From Variovorax sp. HW608 (GTDB lineage: Bacteria > Pseudomonadota > Gammaproteobacteria > Burkholderiales > Burkholderiaceae_C): a stretch of DNA of 64,000 nt. Under the pieces are notes generated by a model that saw only the letters and a program-made list of their open reading frames with translations, ran no database searches and was not told the origin of the DNA. How positions within the stretch are numbered: position 1 is the first letter of the stretch; every line of letters begins with the position of its first letter. Where the stretch lies: assembly GCF_900090195.1 (NCBI RefSeq), contig NZ_LT607803.1, positions 3,286,001 through 3,350,000 of the forward strand, read 5' to 3'. Made by a program: the position numbers and the translations under genes. Shown here one piece after another: positions 26,089 to 35,171 of the stretch.

Positions 26089-26729
26089 CGTTCGCTGCTC
26101 CGTTCACCCGGCGGGCGCTGCAATGCGGGACGGTGGAAGATCTCGCCGAGGGCGGCGTAGAAGGGACCGCCAAGCCGCGCGATGGGGCGCAGCCTCACGC
26201 TGTCCACATGGCGGCCGTCGTACACCGTGTCGGAAAGGTGGAAGGCCAGCACTTCGCCGATGTAGAGCGTGTTGAGCCCGCGGCCCAGCGTGACGGCCTG
26301 GTCCAGCCGGCATTCCAGATGCACCGGCGAGACCGCGATGCGCGGCACCGGCGTCGCGTGCCCGGGCAGCAGATCGATGCCCAGGGCTTCCGGCTCGCCC
26401 ACCTCGGGCGGATAGTCGGCGCCGCTCAGGTGCATCGTCTCCATCAAGGCCTCGGTCGCCACGTTGACGCAGAACCAGCCGGTCTCGCGGATGTTGCGCG
26501 CCGTGTCCTTCAGATCGCCCAGCCGCGTGCCGATGTTCACCGCCACCATCGGCGGGCTGTGCGCGACGTAGTTGTACGAGCTGAAAGGCGCGGCGTTCAC
26601 CCGGCCGTCGCGGCTCACGGTGGTGATCCACGCCACCGGACGCGGCACCACCACGCCGCAGATCAGGCGGTAGGCCGTGGCCGTGTCCATGCCGGCCGCG
26701 CTGACGGTGGTGAAGCAGTGCTGCGTCAC
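26085..26729 (-). CDS. Flavin reductase-like (FMN-binding) family protein
   Basis: A 214-residue protein of the split-barrel flavoprotein family (DIM6/NTAB). Motifs are CGVVVPRPVAWITTVSRDG, NAAPFSSYNYVAHSPPMVAVNI and KDTARNIRETGWFCVNV. The GTG start at 26729 makes a GTGA overlap with the upstream amidohydrolase stop, matching the other 4-base overlaps in this operon. An internal ATG 14 codons later is possible. It could feed reduced FMN to an oxygenase or act itself on a substrate. No partner oxygenase is in the operon. Confidence 0.85.
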   Translation of the reverse strand: MTQHCFTTVSAAGMDTATAYRLICGVVVPRPVAWITTVSRDGRVNAAPFSSYNYVAHSPPMVAVNIGTRLGDLKDTARNIRETGWFCVNVATEALMETMHLSGADYPPEVGEPEALGIDLLPGHATPVPRIAVSPVHLECRLDQAVTLGRGLNTLYIGEVLAFHLSDTVYDGRHVDSVRLRPIARLGGPFYAALGEIFHRPALQRPPGERSSER

Positions 26730-27676
26730 TTCTGCGCCTTCACGCCGCCCTTGACGAACACGCGGCGGCCCGTGTCGTGCCAGACGGCGCGCTGCTCCTG
26801 CGGATTCAGCAGCACCGAGGCATCGAGCATGCGCTGCACCATGTCCTCGTAGGTGCCCGACGAGGTGCCGATGTCCGAGCCCCACATGATGTGGTCGGCG
26901 CCGAACATGTCGACGGCGCGGCGCAGCACCTTCTCGGCCGGGATGCCGGCCTCGCGGCAGATGTCGAGGTTGATGGACGTGAACTTGAAGAAGATGTTGG
27001 CGCGGCCGGCCAGCTTCTCGTAGCGCTCGTCGAGGCCGAAGTGCGCGCCCTCCTCCATCTCGGGCTCCAGCAGATGGTCCAGCACGATGCGCACGTCGGG
27101 GTAGTCGCGCGCCAGTTCGAGGATCGACGGGATCGACGGCCCGCCGCCGCCCTGCGACAGCACTTCGAGGTCCATCACCAGCCCGGCCTGCTGTGCGACC
27201 TCCCAGGTCTTCAGCGCCATCGGCGAGTTGAGCCAGGGCATGCTGCCGTCGGGCTTGCGTCCGCCGAAGAGGCGCACGCCCGCCAGCCCGTGCCGGTCGA
27301 TCCAGGTCCTGACGAGCCCGGACGTGGCCGGGTCTTCCGCATCCAGGATGACCACCGCGGAGAACAGCTCGGGGTAGCGGTCCGACGAATCGAGGATGTA
27401 GCTGTTGTCGTAGCGGTAGATCATCCGCTTCTGCACGGCGACGATGCCGTCGACGTTCTCCTCCTCCATCCAGCGCAGCATGCGCAGGGCATCGGGGACT
27501 TCGTTGATCGGGTTCGGGCCGTGCTGGCCGCCCGGCCTGCCGATCACGCCGGGTGGACGGTAGGGCGCGTCGGCGGCGCGCTGCATGGGGTTGCGGGGAT
27601 AGCGGGCCTGGTCGTCGGCGACCAGGTGCGCATGCGAGTCGAACAGCAGCGGGCGGATGGAGTCAGGGGTGCTCAT
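26726..27676 (-). CDS. Amidohydrolase (PF04909-type TIM-barrel hydrolase / decarboxylase)
   Basis: A 316-residue enzyme of the family that includes 2-pyrone-4,6-dicarboxylate lactonase and ACMSD-like decarboxylases. Motifs are LLFDSHAHL near residue 11, LAGVRLFGGRKPDGS, DVRIVLDHL near 190 and the late metal/catalytic segment DHIMWGSDIGTSSGTYEDMV. The chain ends close to its usual length. It is the second gene of the operon, 8 bp after the Bug receptor, and probably opens a lactone or decarboxylates an acid. Confidence 0.87.
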   Translation of the reverse strand: MSTPDSIRPLLFDSHAHLVADDQARYPRNPMQRAADAPYRPPGVIGRPGGQHGPNPINEVPDALRMLRWMEEENVDGIVAVQKRMIYRYDNSYILDSSDRYPELFSAVVILDAEDPATSGLVRTWIDRHGLAGVRLFGGRKPDGSMPWLNSPMALKTWEVAQQAGLVMDLEVLSQGGGGPSIPSILELARDYPDVRIVLDHLLEPEMEEGAHFGLDERYEKLAGRANIFFKFTSINLDICREAGIPAEKVLRRAVDMFGADHIMWGSDIGTSSGTYEDMVQRMLDASVLLNPQEQRAVWHDTGRRVFVKGGVKAQK

Positions 27677-27684
27677 GGGGGTTC

Positions 27685-28644
27685 TCAGTCGAGGGTGATG
27701 CCGGCGGTCGCGATGACCTTCTTCCATTTGGCGCTGTCGGTGCTCATCAGCTGCGCGAGCTGCTGGGCAGTGCCGCCGAGCGGGTTGGCGCCGAACTGCG
27801 CCAGCTTGGCGCGCGCCTCCGGCGTGGCGAGGATGGCGTTGATCTCCTTGTTGAGACGCTCCACCACCGCGGCCGGCAGGCCGGCCGGCCCGACGACCGC
27901 GAACCACACGGTCGCGTCCACGTCGATGCCCTGCTCGAGCGCGGTGGGCACCTCGGGCAGGCCCGCGAAGCGCTGGCGCGAAGTGACGGCCAGGCCCTTG
28001 AGCTTGCCCGCCTGGACGTGGGACACCACGGCCGTCAACGGCAGGCTGAGCGCATCGACGTTGCCGCCCAGCACGTCGGTGATGGCCGGCGTGTCGCCCT
28101 TGTAGGGCACGTTGAGCGTGTCGATCCTGGCCTGCGACTTGACCAGTTCCACCGCGAGGTGGCCCATGGTGCCGTTGCCCGGGTGCGCGACCGACAGCTT
28201 GCCCGGCCTGGCGCGCGCCTGCTCGACGAACTCCTTCAGGTTGGCGGCCTTCACGCCCGGATGCGCGGCGATCAGGATCGGGATCTCCCCCACCGCCGCG
28301 ACCGGCGCCAGCTTGGCCGGATCGAAAGGCAGGCTCTTGTAGAGGAACTTGTTGTTGGCCAGCGGGCCGGAGGTCGACAGCGCCAGCGTGTAGCCGTCGG
28401 GCGCGGCCTTGGCCACGATCTCGGTGCCGAGGTTGCCGCCCGCGCCGGCCCGGTTGTCCACCACCACGGCCTGGCCGAGGCGCTCGCCCAGGCGTTGCGC
28501 CAGCAGCCGGCCCACCGCATCGGTGCTGCCGCCGGCCGGGAATGGAATCACCAGCGTGATCGGCTTGGCGGGCCACTCCGTGGCCCAGGCCGGCGCGAGG
28601 GTGCAGAGCGCCATCGCCGCGGCGATGGCCGTGCGTCGTTTCAT
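27685..28644 (-). CDS. Bug-family tripartite tricarboxylate transporter receptor
   Basis: A 319-residue periplasmic solute-binding protein. A signal peptide (MKRRTAIAAAMALCTLAPAWA) precedes KPITLVIPFPAGGSTDAVGR, VVDNRAGAGGNLGTEIVAKA and PDGYTLALSTSGPLANN, all hallmarks of the Bug/TctC family. The membrane partners TctA/TctB are not encoded here, as is usual for Bug genes. It leads the eight-gene catabolic operon and presumably captures the operon's carboxylate substrate. It is one of three intact Bug genes in this window. Confidence 0.93.
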   Translation of the reverse strand: MKRRTAIAAAMALCTLAPAWATEWPAKPITLVIPFPAGGSTDAVGRLLAQRLGERLGQAVVVDNRAGAGGNLGTEIVAKAAPDGYTLALSTSGPLANNKFLYKSLPFDPAKLAPVAAVGEIPILIAAHPGVKAANLKEFVEQARARPGKLSVAHPGNGTMGHLAVELVKSQARIDTLNVPYKGDTPAITDVLGGNVDALSLPLTAVVSHVQAGKLKGLAVTSRQRFAGLPEVPTALEQGIDVDATVWFAVVGPAGLPAAVVERLNKEINAILATPEARAKLAQFGANPLGGTAQQLAQLMSTDSAKWKKVIATAGITLD

Positions 28645-28742
28645 CGAGGTCTCCTTGTGTAGTCCGGTTGCGTGCCGCGCACACCCCGTTCGATGCGGGA
28701 ATCATCGGCCAGCCGCGTCCCTGCACCAAGCCGGGATTCAGG

Positions 28743-28763
28743 ACTTTCCGCGCGGCGGAAAGT
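28743..28763. promoter_or_regulatory. Perfect inverted repeat between the iclR gene and the Bug operon
   Basis: Nine-base perfect arms (ACTTTCCGC / GCGGAAAGT) with a 3-base centre lie 12 bases after the IclR-family stop codon and 98 bases before the Bug gene start. It could be the IclR operator for the catabolic operon, since IclR sites often pair TTTCC and GGAAA half-sites. It could instead be a terminator for the regulator gene. No T-run follows, which favours the operator. Confidence 0.5.
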
Positions 28764-28775
28764 TGGCGCCGCGGC

Positions 28776-29546
28776 TCAGGACAAGGCGTCGAGCCCGCGC
28801 GAGATCGCCTCGGCCGCCTCCTTGAGCGGCGGCAGGAAACGCTCGACCGCCTGCGCGGTGGAAAGCGCCGAGCTGAACCAGGTCAGCCCGATGGTCGCGA
28901 CCACCCGCGCACCCTCGAAGATGGGCACCGCGATCGTCGACGACTCGGGCCGCACCCGCGGGTCGCGCAGTGCATAGCCGAGCTCGCGCACCTCGGCCAG
29001 CATGCGGCGGATGTCCGCGGCGCTGCCCGCATCGCGGTCCTCGGGCCGTCCGTCGTGCGTCAGCAGCTCGATCAGCGCCTCCTGCGACTGCGGGTCGCAG
29101 AACGCCAGGTAGGCGCGCCCCAGGGCCTGGCTCAGCAGGCTCAGCCGCATGTTGATGGTGGAATGGAAGAAGGACAGCGGCGAGCTCGGGATAGTGCTGT
29201 AGCGCACGATCATCGCGTCGCCGTCGTGCACCGACACAGACACCGGCCACTTGAGCTTCTGCGTCAATGCGTCGGCAATCGCGCTGGAAGCCTCCACGAT
29301 GCGCGGCTCGCTGTGATAGCCGCTGGACAGCGCCACGACCTCCGACGTGAGGTAGTAGGCACCGTACTGCGGCGCGCGCTTGACCAGGCCGTCGGACTCC
29401 AGCGTCTGCAACAGGCGCACGATCGTCGGCTTGGGGATGTCGGTTTGCTTGTGGAGGGTGTCGATCGAAGACACCGGCTGCCGGTTGAGGGCGCGCAGGA
29501 TCTTCAGGGCCCGGACCACGACGTTGACGGGGCGCGCTGCTGGCAT
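28776..29546 (-). CDS. IclR-family transcriptional regulator
   Basis: A 256-residue regulator. The N-terminal winged helix (VNVVVRALKILRALNRQPVS, KPTIVRLLQTLESDGLVKR) is followed by the IclR effector domain (SPLSFFHSTINMRLSLLSQALG, RPESSTIAVPIFEGARVVATIGLTWF). The ATG at 29546 places the helix-turn-helix at the usual distance. It lies directly upstream of the catabolic operon on the same strand and probably controls it. Confidence 0.9.
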   Translation of the reverse strand: MPAARPVNVVVRALKILRALNRQPVSSIDTLHKQTDIPKPTIVRLLQTLESDGLVKRAPQYGAYYLTSEVVALSSGYHSEPRIVEASSAIADALTQKLKWPVSVSVHDGDAMIVRYSTIPSSPLSFFHSTINMRLSLLSQALGRAYLAFCDPQSQEALIELLTHDGRPEDRDAGSAADIRRMLAEVRELGYALRDPRVRPESSTIAVPIFEGARVVATIGLTWFSSALSTAQAVERFLPPLKEAAEAISRGLDALS

Positions 29547-29675
29547 GTGCGGATTGTGGCGCGCCGCCGGCTGCTGCACCTTGGTTGTCGCGTCACCAGG
29601 CAGCGAAGCGCGATACTTGGCCTCTCCAGAGCCGCCGCCATGGTGCGCGGCCATCGCCTTGCCTCTTGCCTCCTC

Positions 29676-30224
29676 ATGCCAAGTCCGTTCCTGCGCCTCC
29701 TCCATCCCCTCGCTTTTCCAGCCCCCGCGAGCCGCATCCTGTCGGTCGGCGCGTTCATCGGCGCAGCTTCGGTGGCCGCCCAGGCCCAGGCGCTGCCACC
29801 GGGCGTCCACCTGGGCATGACCGCGCAGGAACTGCAGGCCGCGCTGCCGGCCGCCGAACCGGTGTCGCGCCCGCAGCGGCTGTCGGGCGGACTGCTGGGC
29901 AGTTGGCGGGCCGAGCCCGCGCCCATCGCCGGGCTGATGTTCAAGCCGACTTTCTACTTCGCCGACGGGCAATTGAGACGCGTCGAATACGACGCCTCGG
30001 CGCAAGGCCTGCCTGACAGTGGCGAGGCCGCGTTCTCGGCGCTGCTGAAATGGGGCCGGGGTGCCTTCGGCAACGAACTCGCAGCCCTCGATCCGGGCAG
30101 CACCTCCGTGGCATGGATCAGCGGCGAGTTCGACGTGATCCTGCAGCGCAGCGGCGAAGCGCACCGGGCGAACCTGCGCCTGATCTACAAGCAGCGCCAG
30201 CTGCGCGACGCCAGCGAGCTCTGA
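29676..30224 (+). CDS. Exported protein of unknown function
   Basis: A 182-residue protein with a probable signal peptide ending at AQAQA. The mature part (PPGVHLGMTAQELQAALPAA, FKPTFYFADGQLRRVEYDAS) looks like a small SmpA/BamE-like or periplasmic sensor fold, in which a conserved G(M/S)T-x-x-E-x-x helix precedes a beta sheet. I cannot name a function. An upstream in-frame ATG at 29640 would lengthen the signal region. It is divergent from the iclR gene and followed 21 bp later by a LysR gene. Confidence 0.65.
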   Translation: MPSPFLRLLHPLAFPAPASRILSVGAFIGAASVAAQAQALPPGVHLGMTAQELQAALPAAEPVSRPQRLSGGLLGSWRAEPAPIAGLMFKPTFYFADGQLRRVEYDASAQGLPDSGEAAFSALLKWGRGAFGNELAALDPGSTSVAWISGEFDVILQRSGEAHRANLRLIYKQRQLRDASEL

Positions 30225-30245
30225 CGCCATCGCCCCGTCGCTGCC

Positions 30246-31184
30246 ATGCACATCACCCTGCGTCAACTGAAGTACTTCGTCGAAATTGCGCGCAGCCGCA
30301 GCTTCTCGCGCGCTGCGCAGCAGCTCGGAATCGCGCAGCCGGCCTTGAGCCAGAACATCGCGGCGCTGGAAGACGAGTTGGGTGCCAAGCTCTTCGAACG
30401 CCATGCCAAAGGGGTGGATCTTTCCCCCGAAGGCCAGCGCCTCTATGAGCGCGCCGTGGAGCTCATCTCAGGTTTCGACGCACTTCGCGGCGACGTGCAC
30501 GGCCACGACGTACTGCCTGTGGGCCCGGTCCGGCTGATGGTTGCCGGTTCGGTGGCCGGTGTGGTCATCGCCCCGCTTCTTGCCGCGGTCGCCACAAGGT
30601 ACCCGGGCATCCGGCTGACGGTCAGCGACGGACTGTCCTCCGAGGTCCGGCTTCAGGTGGAAGCCGGTCACGCTCAGCTCGCCCTCATGCCCAGTCCCTC
30701 CGAGCTGCAGGGCATGGACGCGATGCCGGTGTTCGAAGAGCGCTTCATGGTCTTTGGGGCCGCAAAGCTGATGCGGCGTGAGCCGGCGGAGATTGCTTTC
30801 GCACAGATCGCGCAGCGCCCACTGGCCGCCCCGGACCGCGCCCACGACCTGCGCAAGATCATCGAGCGCGCTGCCCTTGCGATTGACCGGCCCCTGGACG
30901 TGCGCTACGAGCTGAACAGCCCTCCGATGCTGGTGGCAGTCGTGAAGGAAGGACTGGCCTATGCCATCCTGCCCCCGAGCAGTTGCATCGAGGCCGTCGC
31001 GGCCAAATCAATCGTGGGCCGCCCCATCGCCGGAACGGAGCTGAGCCGGGTGCAGGCCATCGTCTGGCCGCAGCAGCGTCCACTTTCGCCAGCGTCCATG
31101 GCGGTGCGCGACCTGCTTGCCGAGGTCGTGCGTGAGCAATTGGAGGCAGGCCTGCTGTACGGGCGGCTCATCGAAAGGCCATAA
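30246..31184 (+). CDS. LysR-family transcriptional regulator
   Basis: A 312-residue LysR protein. It has a winged helix (LRQLKYFVEIARSRSFSRAA, QQLGIAQPALSQNIAALEDE, LFERHAKGVDLSPEGQRLYE) and an effector domain that starts GPVRLMVAGSVAGVVIAPLL. It is of normal length. It is followed after 108 bp by the sulfatase / FAD-oxidase / Bug operon in the same direction and is the natural candidate for its control. Confidence 0.9.
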   Translation: MHITLRQLKYFVEIARSRSFSRAAQQLGIAQPALSQNIAALEDELGAKLFERHAKGVDLSPEGQRLYERAVELISGFDALRGDVHGHDVLPVGPVRLMVAGSVAGVVIAPLLAAVATRYPGIRLTVSDGLSSEVRLQVEAGHAQLALMPSPSELQGMDAMPVFEERFMVFGAAKLMRREPAEIAFAQIAQRPLAAPDRAHDLRKIIERAALAIDRPLDVRYELNSPPMLVAVVKEGLAYAILPPSSCIEAVAAKSIVGRPIAGTELSRVQAIVWPQQRPLSPASMAVRDLLAEVVREQLEAGLLYGRLIERP

Positions 31185-31292
31185 GAAATTCCGAAGCCTC
31201 GGTAGTCGAAGACTGTATTGGATTCGAGCGCCGGCCTTCTCCACACTCCGATGCACAGGAGCCCTCGAGGCTCCGGCAACCGGAGACAAGAC

Positions 31293-32753
31293 ATGGCAGG
31301 AAAGAACGTCGTGGTCATCATGTCCGATGAGCACGACCCGCGAATCATGGGCTGCTCGGGGCATCCCTTCGTCAAGACACCGCACCTCGATGCGCTGGCC
31401 AGGCGCGGCATCCGCTTCACCAACGCCTACACGCCCAGCCCCATCTGCGTACCGGCCCGCGCGGCCTTCGCTACGGGGCTACGTGTGCACCAGGCCCGGC
31501 TGTGGGACAACGCCATGCCCTACACCGGCGAACAGCGCGGCTGGGGCCATGTGCTGCAGGACCACCACGTTCGAGTGGAGAGCATCGGCAAGCTGCACTA
31601 CCGCAGCGTTGAGGACCCGGCGGGCTTCGACGAAGAGCACCTGCCGATGCACGTCGTGGGCGGCCATGGCATGGTCTGGGCTTCCATTCGCGACCCTTTC
31701 CGTCCGCGCGTCGATGGGCCGCGGATGCTGGGAGAACGCATCGGCCCCGGGGAATCCTCGTACACCCAGTACGACCGTGCCGTGACCCGGCGGGCAGTGC
31801 AGTGGTTGAACGACGCAGCGGCACGCGACAACGACAAGGGATTCGTGCTCTATGTCGGGCTGGTCGCGCCGCACTTTCCCTTCGTGGTCCCCGACGAGTT
31901 CTTCAACCTGTACCCGCTCGACAGCATGCCCGAGCCCAAGCTGCATCCGGGCAGCGGCTACCAGCGGCACCCGTGGGTGCAGGAGTACGCGGACTTCATG
32001 GGCTCGGAGGATCGCTTTGCCGATGCGCAGGAGCGGCTGCGCGCCTTCGCCGCCTACTACGGGTTGTGCAGCTGGCTCGACCACAACGTCGGACAGATCG
32101 TGCGCGCCGTGGAGGATTCGGGACTCGCGAGCAGCACGCAGGTCATCTACACCTCGGACCACGGCGACAACCTGGGTGCTCGTGGCGTGTGGGGCAAATC
32201 CACGCTCTACGAAGAGAGCGTGAAAGTGCCGATGCTGATGGCCGGTCCTGGAATCGGTCCGGCCGTCTGCGAGACGCCGGTCGACCTGCTGGATTTGTTC
32301 CCCACCATCCTGCAGGGCGCCGGTATCGACCCGGCGCCTGAAATGAAGGACCGGCCTGGTCGTGCGCTGCTGGAGGTGGCGGCGTCGGAGCCGGACCCCG
32401 AGCGCCCGATTCTCAGCGAGTATCACGCAGCCGGCAGCAACTCCGCGGGATTCATGCTGCGCAAGGGGCGGTGGAAGTACCACTACTACGTCGGCTTCCG
32501 GCCCGAGCTGTTCGACCTGCAGGAAGACCCGGAGGAACTGCACGACCTGGCCGCAGACCCCGCGCACGCCCAGGTCCTGGAGAGCATGCGCCGCGCGCTC
32601 TTCGCGCTGTGCGACCCGCAGGCCGTCGACCGGCAGGCCAAGGCCGATCAGGCCGCGCTCATCGAACGCCACGGCGGCATCGAGGCGGCGCACAAGCTCG
32701 GCTCGTCCACGTCGACGCCGGTGCCCGCCAAACTGGAGCAAAGCTTGTCATGA
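31293..32753 (+). CDS. Type I sulfatase (choline-sulfatase / arylsulfatase-like)
   Basis: A 486-residue enzyme of the alkaline-phosphatase superfamily that hydrolyses a sulfate or phosphonate ester. The metal ligand motif VVVIMSDEHD is near residue 12. The formylglycine site C52-x-P-x-R56 (CVPARAAFATG) needs maturation by a formylglycine-generating enzyme. YTSDHGDNLGARGVWGKSTLYEESV supplies the second metal cluster. No signal peptide is visible, so a cytoplasmic, choline-sulfatase-like role is likely. Its stop overlaps the next gene by ATGA. Confidence 0.88.
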   Translation: MAGKNVVVIMSDEHDPRIMGCSGHPFVKTPHLDALARRGIRFTNAYTPSPICVPARAAFATGLRVHQARLWDNAMPYTGEQRGWGHVLQDHHVRVESIGKLHYRSVEDPAGFDEEHLPMHVVGGHGMVWASIRDPFRPRVDGPRMLGERIGPGESSYTQYDRAVTRRAVQWLNDAAARDNDKGFVLYVGLVAPHFPFVVPDEFFNLYPLDSMPEPKLHPGSGYQRHPWVQEYADFMGSEDRFADAQERLRAFAAYYGLCSWLDHNVGQIVRAVEDSGLASSTQVIYTSDHGDNLGARGVWGKSTLYEESVKVPMLMAGPGIGPAVCETPVDLLDLFPTILQGAGIDPAPEMKDRPGRALLEVAASEPDPERPILSEYHAAGSNSAGFMLRKGRWKYHYYVGFRPELFDLQEDPEELHDLAADPAHAQVLESMRRALFALCDPQAVDRQAKADQAALIERHGGIEAAHKLGSSTSTPVPAKLEQSLS

Positions 32754-34081
32754 GCACACCCGCCATCGAAATCGAAGAGCGCTTCCTGAGCGATTGGAGC
32801 GGACTCAAAGTCGGGCGACCGCGCGAAGTGCAGCGCCCGCGAAGCACCGAGGAAGTGGCGGCCCTGGTGCGGCGTTGCAGGCACGAGGGCCTGTCCATCA
32901 CGGTGCAGGGTGGCATGACCGGGGTGGCCGGCGGCGCCGTTCCCGCCGAGGGTGACGTCGTCATCAACCTCGAGCGGATGAACGCCATCGAGGACATCGA
33001 CGCACTCGAAGGCGTGATGCAGGTGCAAGCCGGCGCGACGCTGCAGCAGGTGCAAGAGGCGGCGGCCGCGGCCGGCTGGATGTTCGCGCTGGACCTGGGG
33101 GCGCGCGGCAGTTGCCAGGTGGGGGGCAATGCCGCGACCAACGCCGGTGGAATCCGCGTGATTCGCTACGGGACGATGAGGGATTCGGTCCTGGGTGTCG
33201 AGGCCGTGCTCCCGGACGGCAGCGTCGTTTCCTCCCTCACACGCCTGATCAAGAACAGCACGGGACTCGACCCGCGATTTCTCTTCATCGGCACCGAAGG
33301 CACGCTGGGCATCATCACGCGGTTGACGCTGCGTCTGCATCCGCCGATGGGGCAGGCTGCCGCGGCGTGGGTCGCCGCCTCGGAGTTCGAAGCGCTGCCG
33401 CGCCTGCTGCGCTCGCTCAAGAGAACCCTGGGGAGTGCGCTGTGCGCCTTCGAGTTCATGTCCGACCGCTATGTGCGCACGGCGTGCCGACTGACGGGTG
33501 CCGCTGCGCCCGTCCCGGTGGAAGGCGCCTGGCACGTGCTGATCGAGGCGGCGGGAAATGCCGGGCAGCCCATGGAGGAGGCATTGCAAGAGGCCCTCTC
33601 GCACTCCATGGAAACGGGCGAGATCAGCGATTGCGCCATCGCCGCGAGCATGGCGCATCGCGAGGCCTTCTGGCGCGTGCGCGAGGCCATTCCGGAGGTG
33701 CTCACGCACCTCAAGCCGGCGGCCACACTGGACATCGGCCTGCCGTGGGCCCGCACGGCCGAGTACCTCAAGAAGGTGGATGCCGAGCTGCAGTCGAGGC
33801 TGCCGCAGGCGGAGCACCTGTTCCTGGGGCACTTGGGCGACAACAACCTGCATCTCATCAGCGGACCCGTCGACGAGGCCGGCATGCATGCAGTGGATGA
33901 AATCGCGTACGGCGCCCTGCGCGGCTGCGGCGGCACGGTGAGCGCCGAGCATGGGGTGGGCCGGTTGAAGAAGGACTATCTCGCCCTGTGCCGCTCGCCC
34001 GAGGAAATCGACCTCATGCGACGGCTGAAGCAGGCATTGGACCCGACGAACATCCTCAACCGTGGACGCATCATCGACTGA
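32750..34081 (+). CDS. FAD-linked oxidase / 2-hydroxyacid dehydrogenase (GlcD / D-LDH type)
   Basis: A 443-residue flavoenzyme of the vanillyl-alcohol-oxidase fold. The FAD-binding PCMH domain (GLSITVQGGMTGVAGGAVPA, GGNAATNAGGIRVIRYGTMRD, IGTEGTLGIITRL) is followed by the FAD-oxidase C-terminal domain with GHLGDNNLHLIS and SAEHGVGRLKKDYLAL. Such enzymes oxidise D-2-hydroxyacids. It is coupled to the sulfatase by a 4-base overlap, so it may oxidise the desulfated product. That pathway is inference. Confidence 0.88.
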   Translation: MSTPAIEIEERFLSDWSGLKVGRPREVQRPRSTEEVAALVRRCRHEGLSITVQGGMTGVAGGAVPAEGDVVINLERMNAIEDIDALEGVMQVQAGATLQQVQEAAAAAGWMFALDLGARGSCQVGGNAATNAGGIRVIRYGTMRDSVLGVEAVLPDGSVVSSLTRLIKNSTGLDPRFLFIGTEGTLGIITRLTLRLHPPMGQAAAAWVAASEFEALPRLLRSLKRTLGSALCAFEFMSDRYVRTACRLTGAAAPVPVEGAWHVLIEAAGNAGQPMEEALQEALSHSMETGEISDCAIAASMAHREAFWRVREAIPEVLTHLKPAATLDIGLPWARTAEYLKKVDAELQSRLPQAEHLFLGHLGDNNLHLISGPVDEAGMHAVDEIAYGALRGCGGTVSAEHGVGRLKKDYLALCRSPEEIDLMRRLKQALDPTNILNRGRIID

Positions 34082-34121
34082 GTATTTCGGCGAACAAGGG
34101 CCAGACCCAAGGGGACAAGAC

Positions 34122-35105
34122 ATGAAACGCAGAACAATGCTCGCCGTTCTGGGCGCAACTTCGGCGGGCTGGCTCACGCTGCCCGCGCGCGCGGCGCGCC
34201 CCTATCCCAGCGCGCCCATTCGAATGGTCGTGCCCTATTCAGCCGGCGGCGGCATCGATGCGGTGGCCCGCATGCTGGCTCAGGGCATGAGCGAAGAGTT
34301 GCACCAGCCCGTGGTGGTGGATAACCGTGGCGGAGCCGGCGGCATGCTCGGGGCGGAGGCGGTTGCGAAGGCCCAGCCCGACGGCTACACGGTGCTGCTG
34401 GCCGGCAACCCGGAGCTCACCATCACGCCGCAGTTGCAGGCCAAGGCGAACTATTCCGCGGTGACCGACTTTGCGCCGGTCGTGCTCGTTTCCCAGTCGC
34501 CCAATATCCTGGTGGCCAGTTCGTCGCTGGGCGCAAAGACCTTGCGCGAGGCACTGGAGGCAGCCCGCAAGCGACCCGGCGGCATCACCGTGGGCACGCC
34601 CGGCAACGGGTCGCCGCAGCACATTGCCGTCGAGGTCCTGCGCATGCAGACCGGCCTGGACATCATGCATGTGCCGTACAAGGGTGCCGGCCCTGCAACC
34701 GTCGCCGTCCTCGGCGGGGAAGTGAGCTTCGCGCTGGTGGGCGCTCCGCCAGTGCTGCCGCACATCAGCAGCGGGAAGCTGGCGGCCTATGCGGTCACAC
34801 AACAGAAGCGCTCGCCGCTGGTGCCAGACGTGCCGACCGTGGGTGAGTCGCTCGGCACCATGCAGAACGACGACTTCGTCACCTGGTACGGCCTGCTCGT
34901 TCCCGCCCATGCGCCGGCCGAGGTCGTCGAAGCCCTCTCCAAGGCGGCGTTTTCCGTGCTCAAGCGCAGCGACTCGCGTTCACGGCTGGCCGCGCTCGGC
35001 ACCGACCTGGTCGCGATGCCCGCAGCAGCCTTCGCCGAGCGAATGCGCCAGGAGACCCGGCTCTACGGCGAAGTCATCAAGCGATTCGGCATCAAGGCGA
35101 CCTGA
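34122..35105 (+). CDS. Bug-family tripartite tricarboxylate transporter receptor
   Basis: A 327-residue periplasmic binding protein with a twin-arginine-like or Sec signal (MKRRTMLAVLGATSAGWLTL, cleaved after ARA). It has the Bug core: APIRMVVPYSAGGGIDAVAR, VVVDNRGGAGGMLGAEAV, KAQPDGYTVLLAG and MHVPYKGAGPATVAVLGG. It is the third gene of the sulfatase operon, 40 bp after the FAD oxidase, and probably binds the sulfated or hydroxy-acid substrate for uptake. Confidence 0.92.
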   Translation: MKRRTMLAVLGATSAGWLTLPARAARPYPSAPIRMVVPYSAGGGIDAVARMLAQGMSEELHQPVVVDNRGGAGGMLGAEAVAKAQPDGYTVLLAGNPELTITPQLQAKANYSAVTDFAPVVLVSQSPNILVASSSLGAKTLREALEAARKRPGGITVGTPGNGSPQHIAVEVLRMQTGLDIMHVPYKGAGPATVAVLGGEVSFALVGAPPVLPHISSGKLAAYAVTQQKRSPLVPDVPTVGESLGTMQNDDFVTWYGLLVPAHAPAEVVEALSKAAFSVLKRSDSRSRLAALGTDLVAMPAAAFAERMRQETRLYGEVIKRFGIKAT

Positions 35106-35171
35106 GTGGCCTCTGCTGACCGAGGCAGGCTGCTTGCCTGGCCCGGCCTGCGGCCCGGACGGTTGCGCCGC

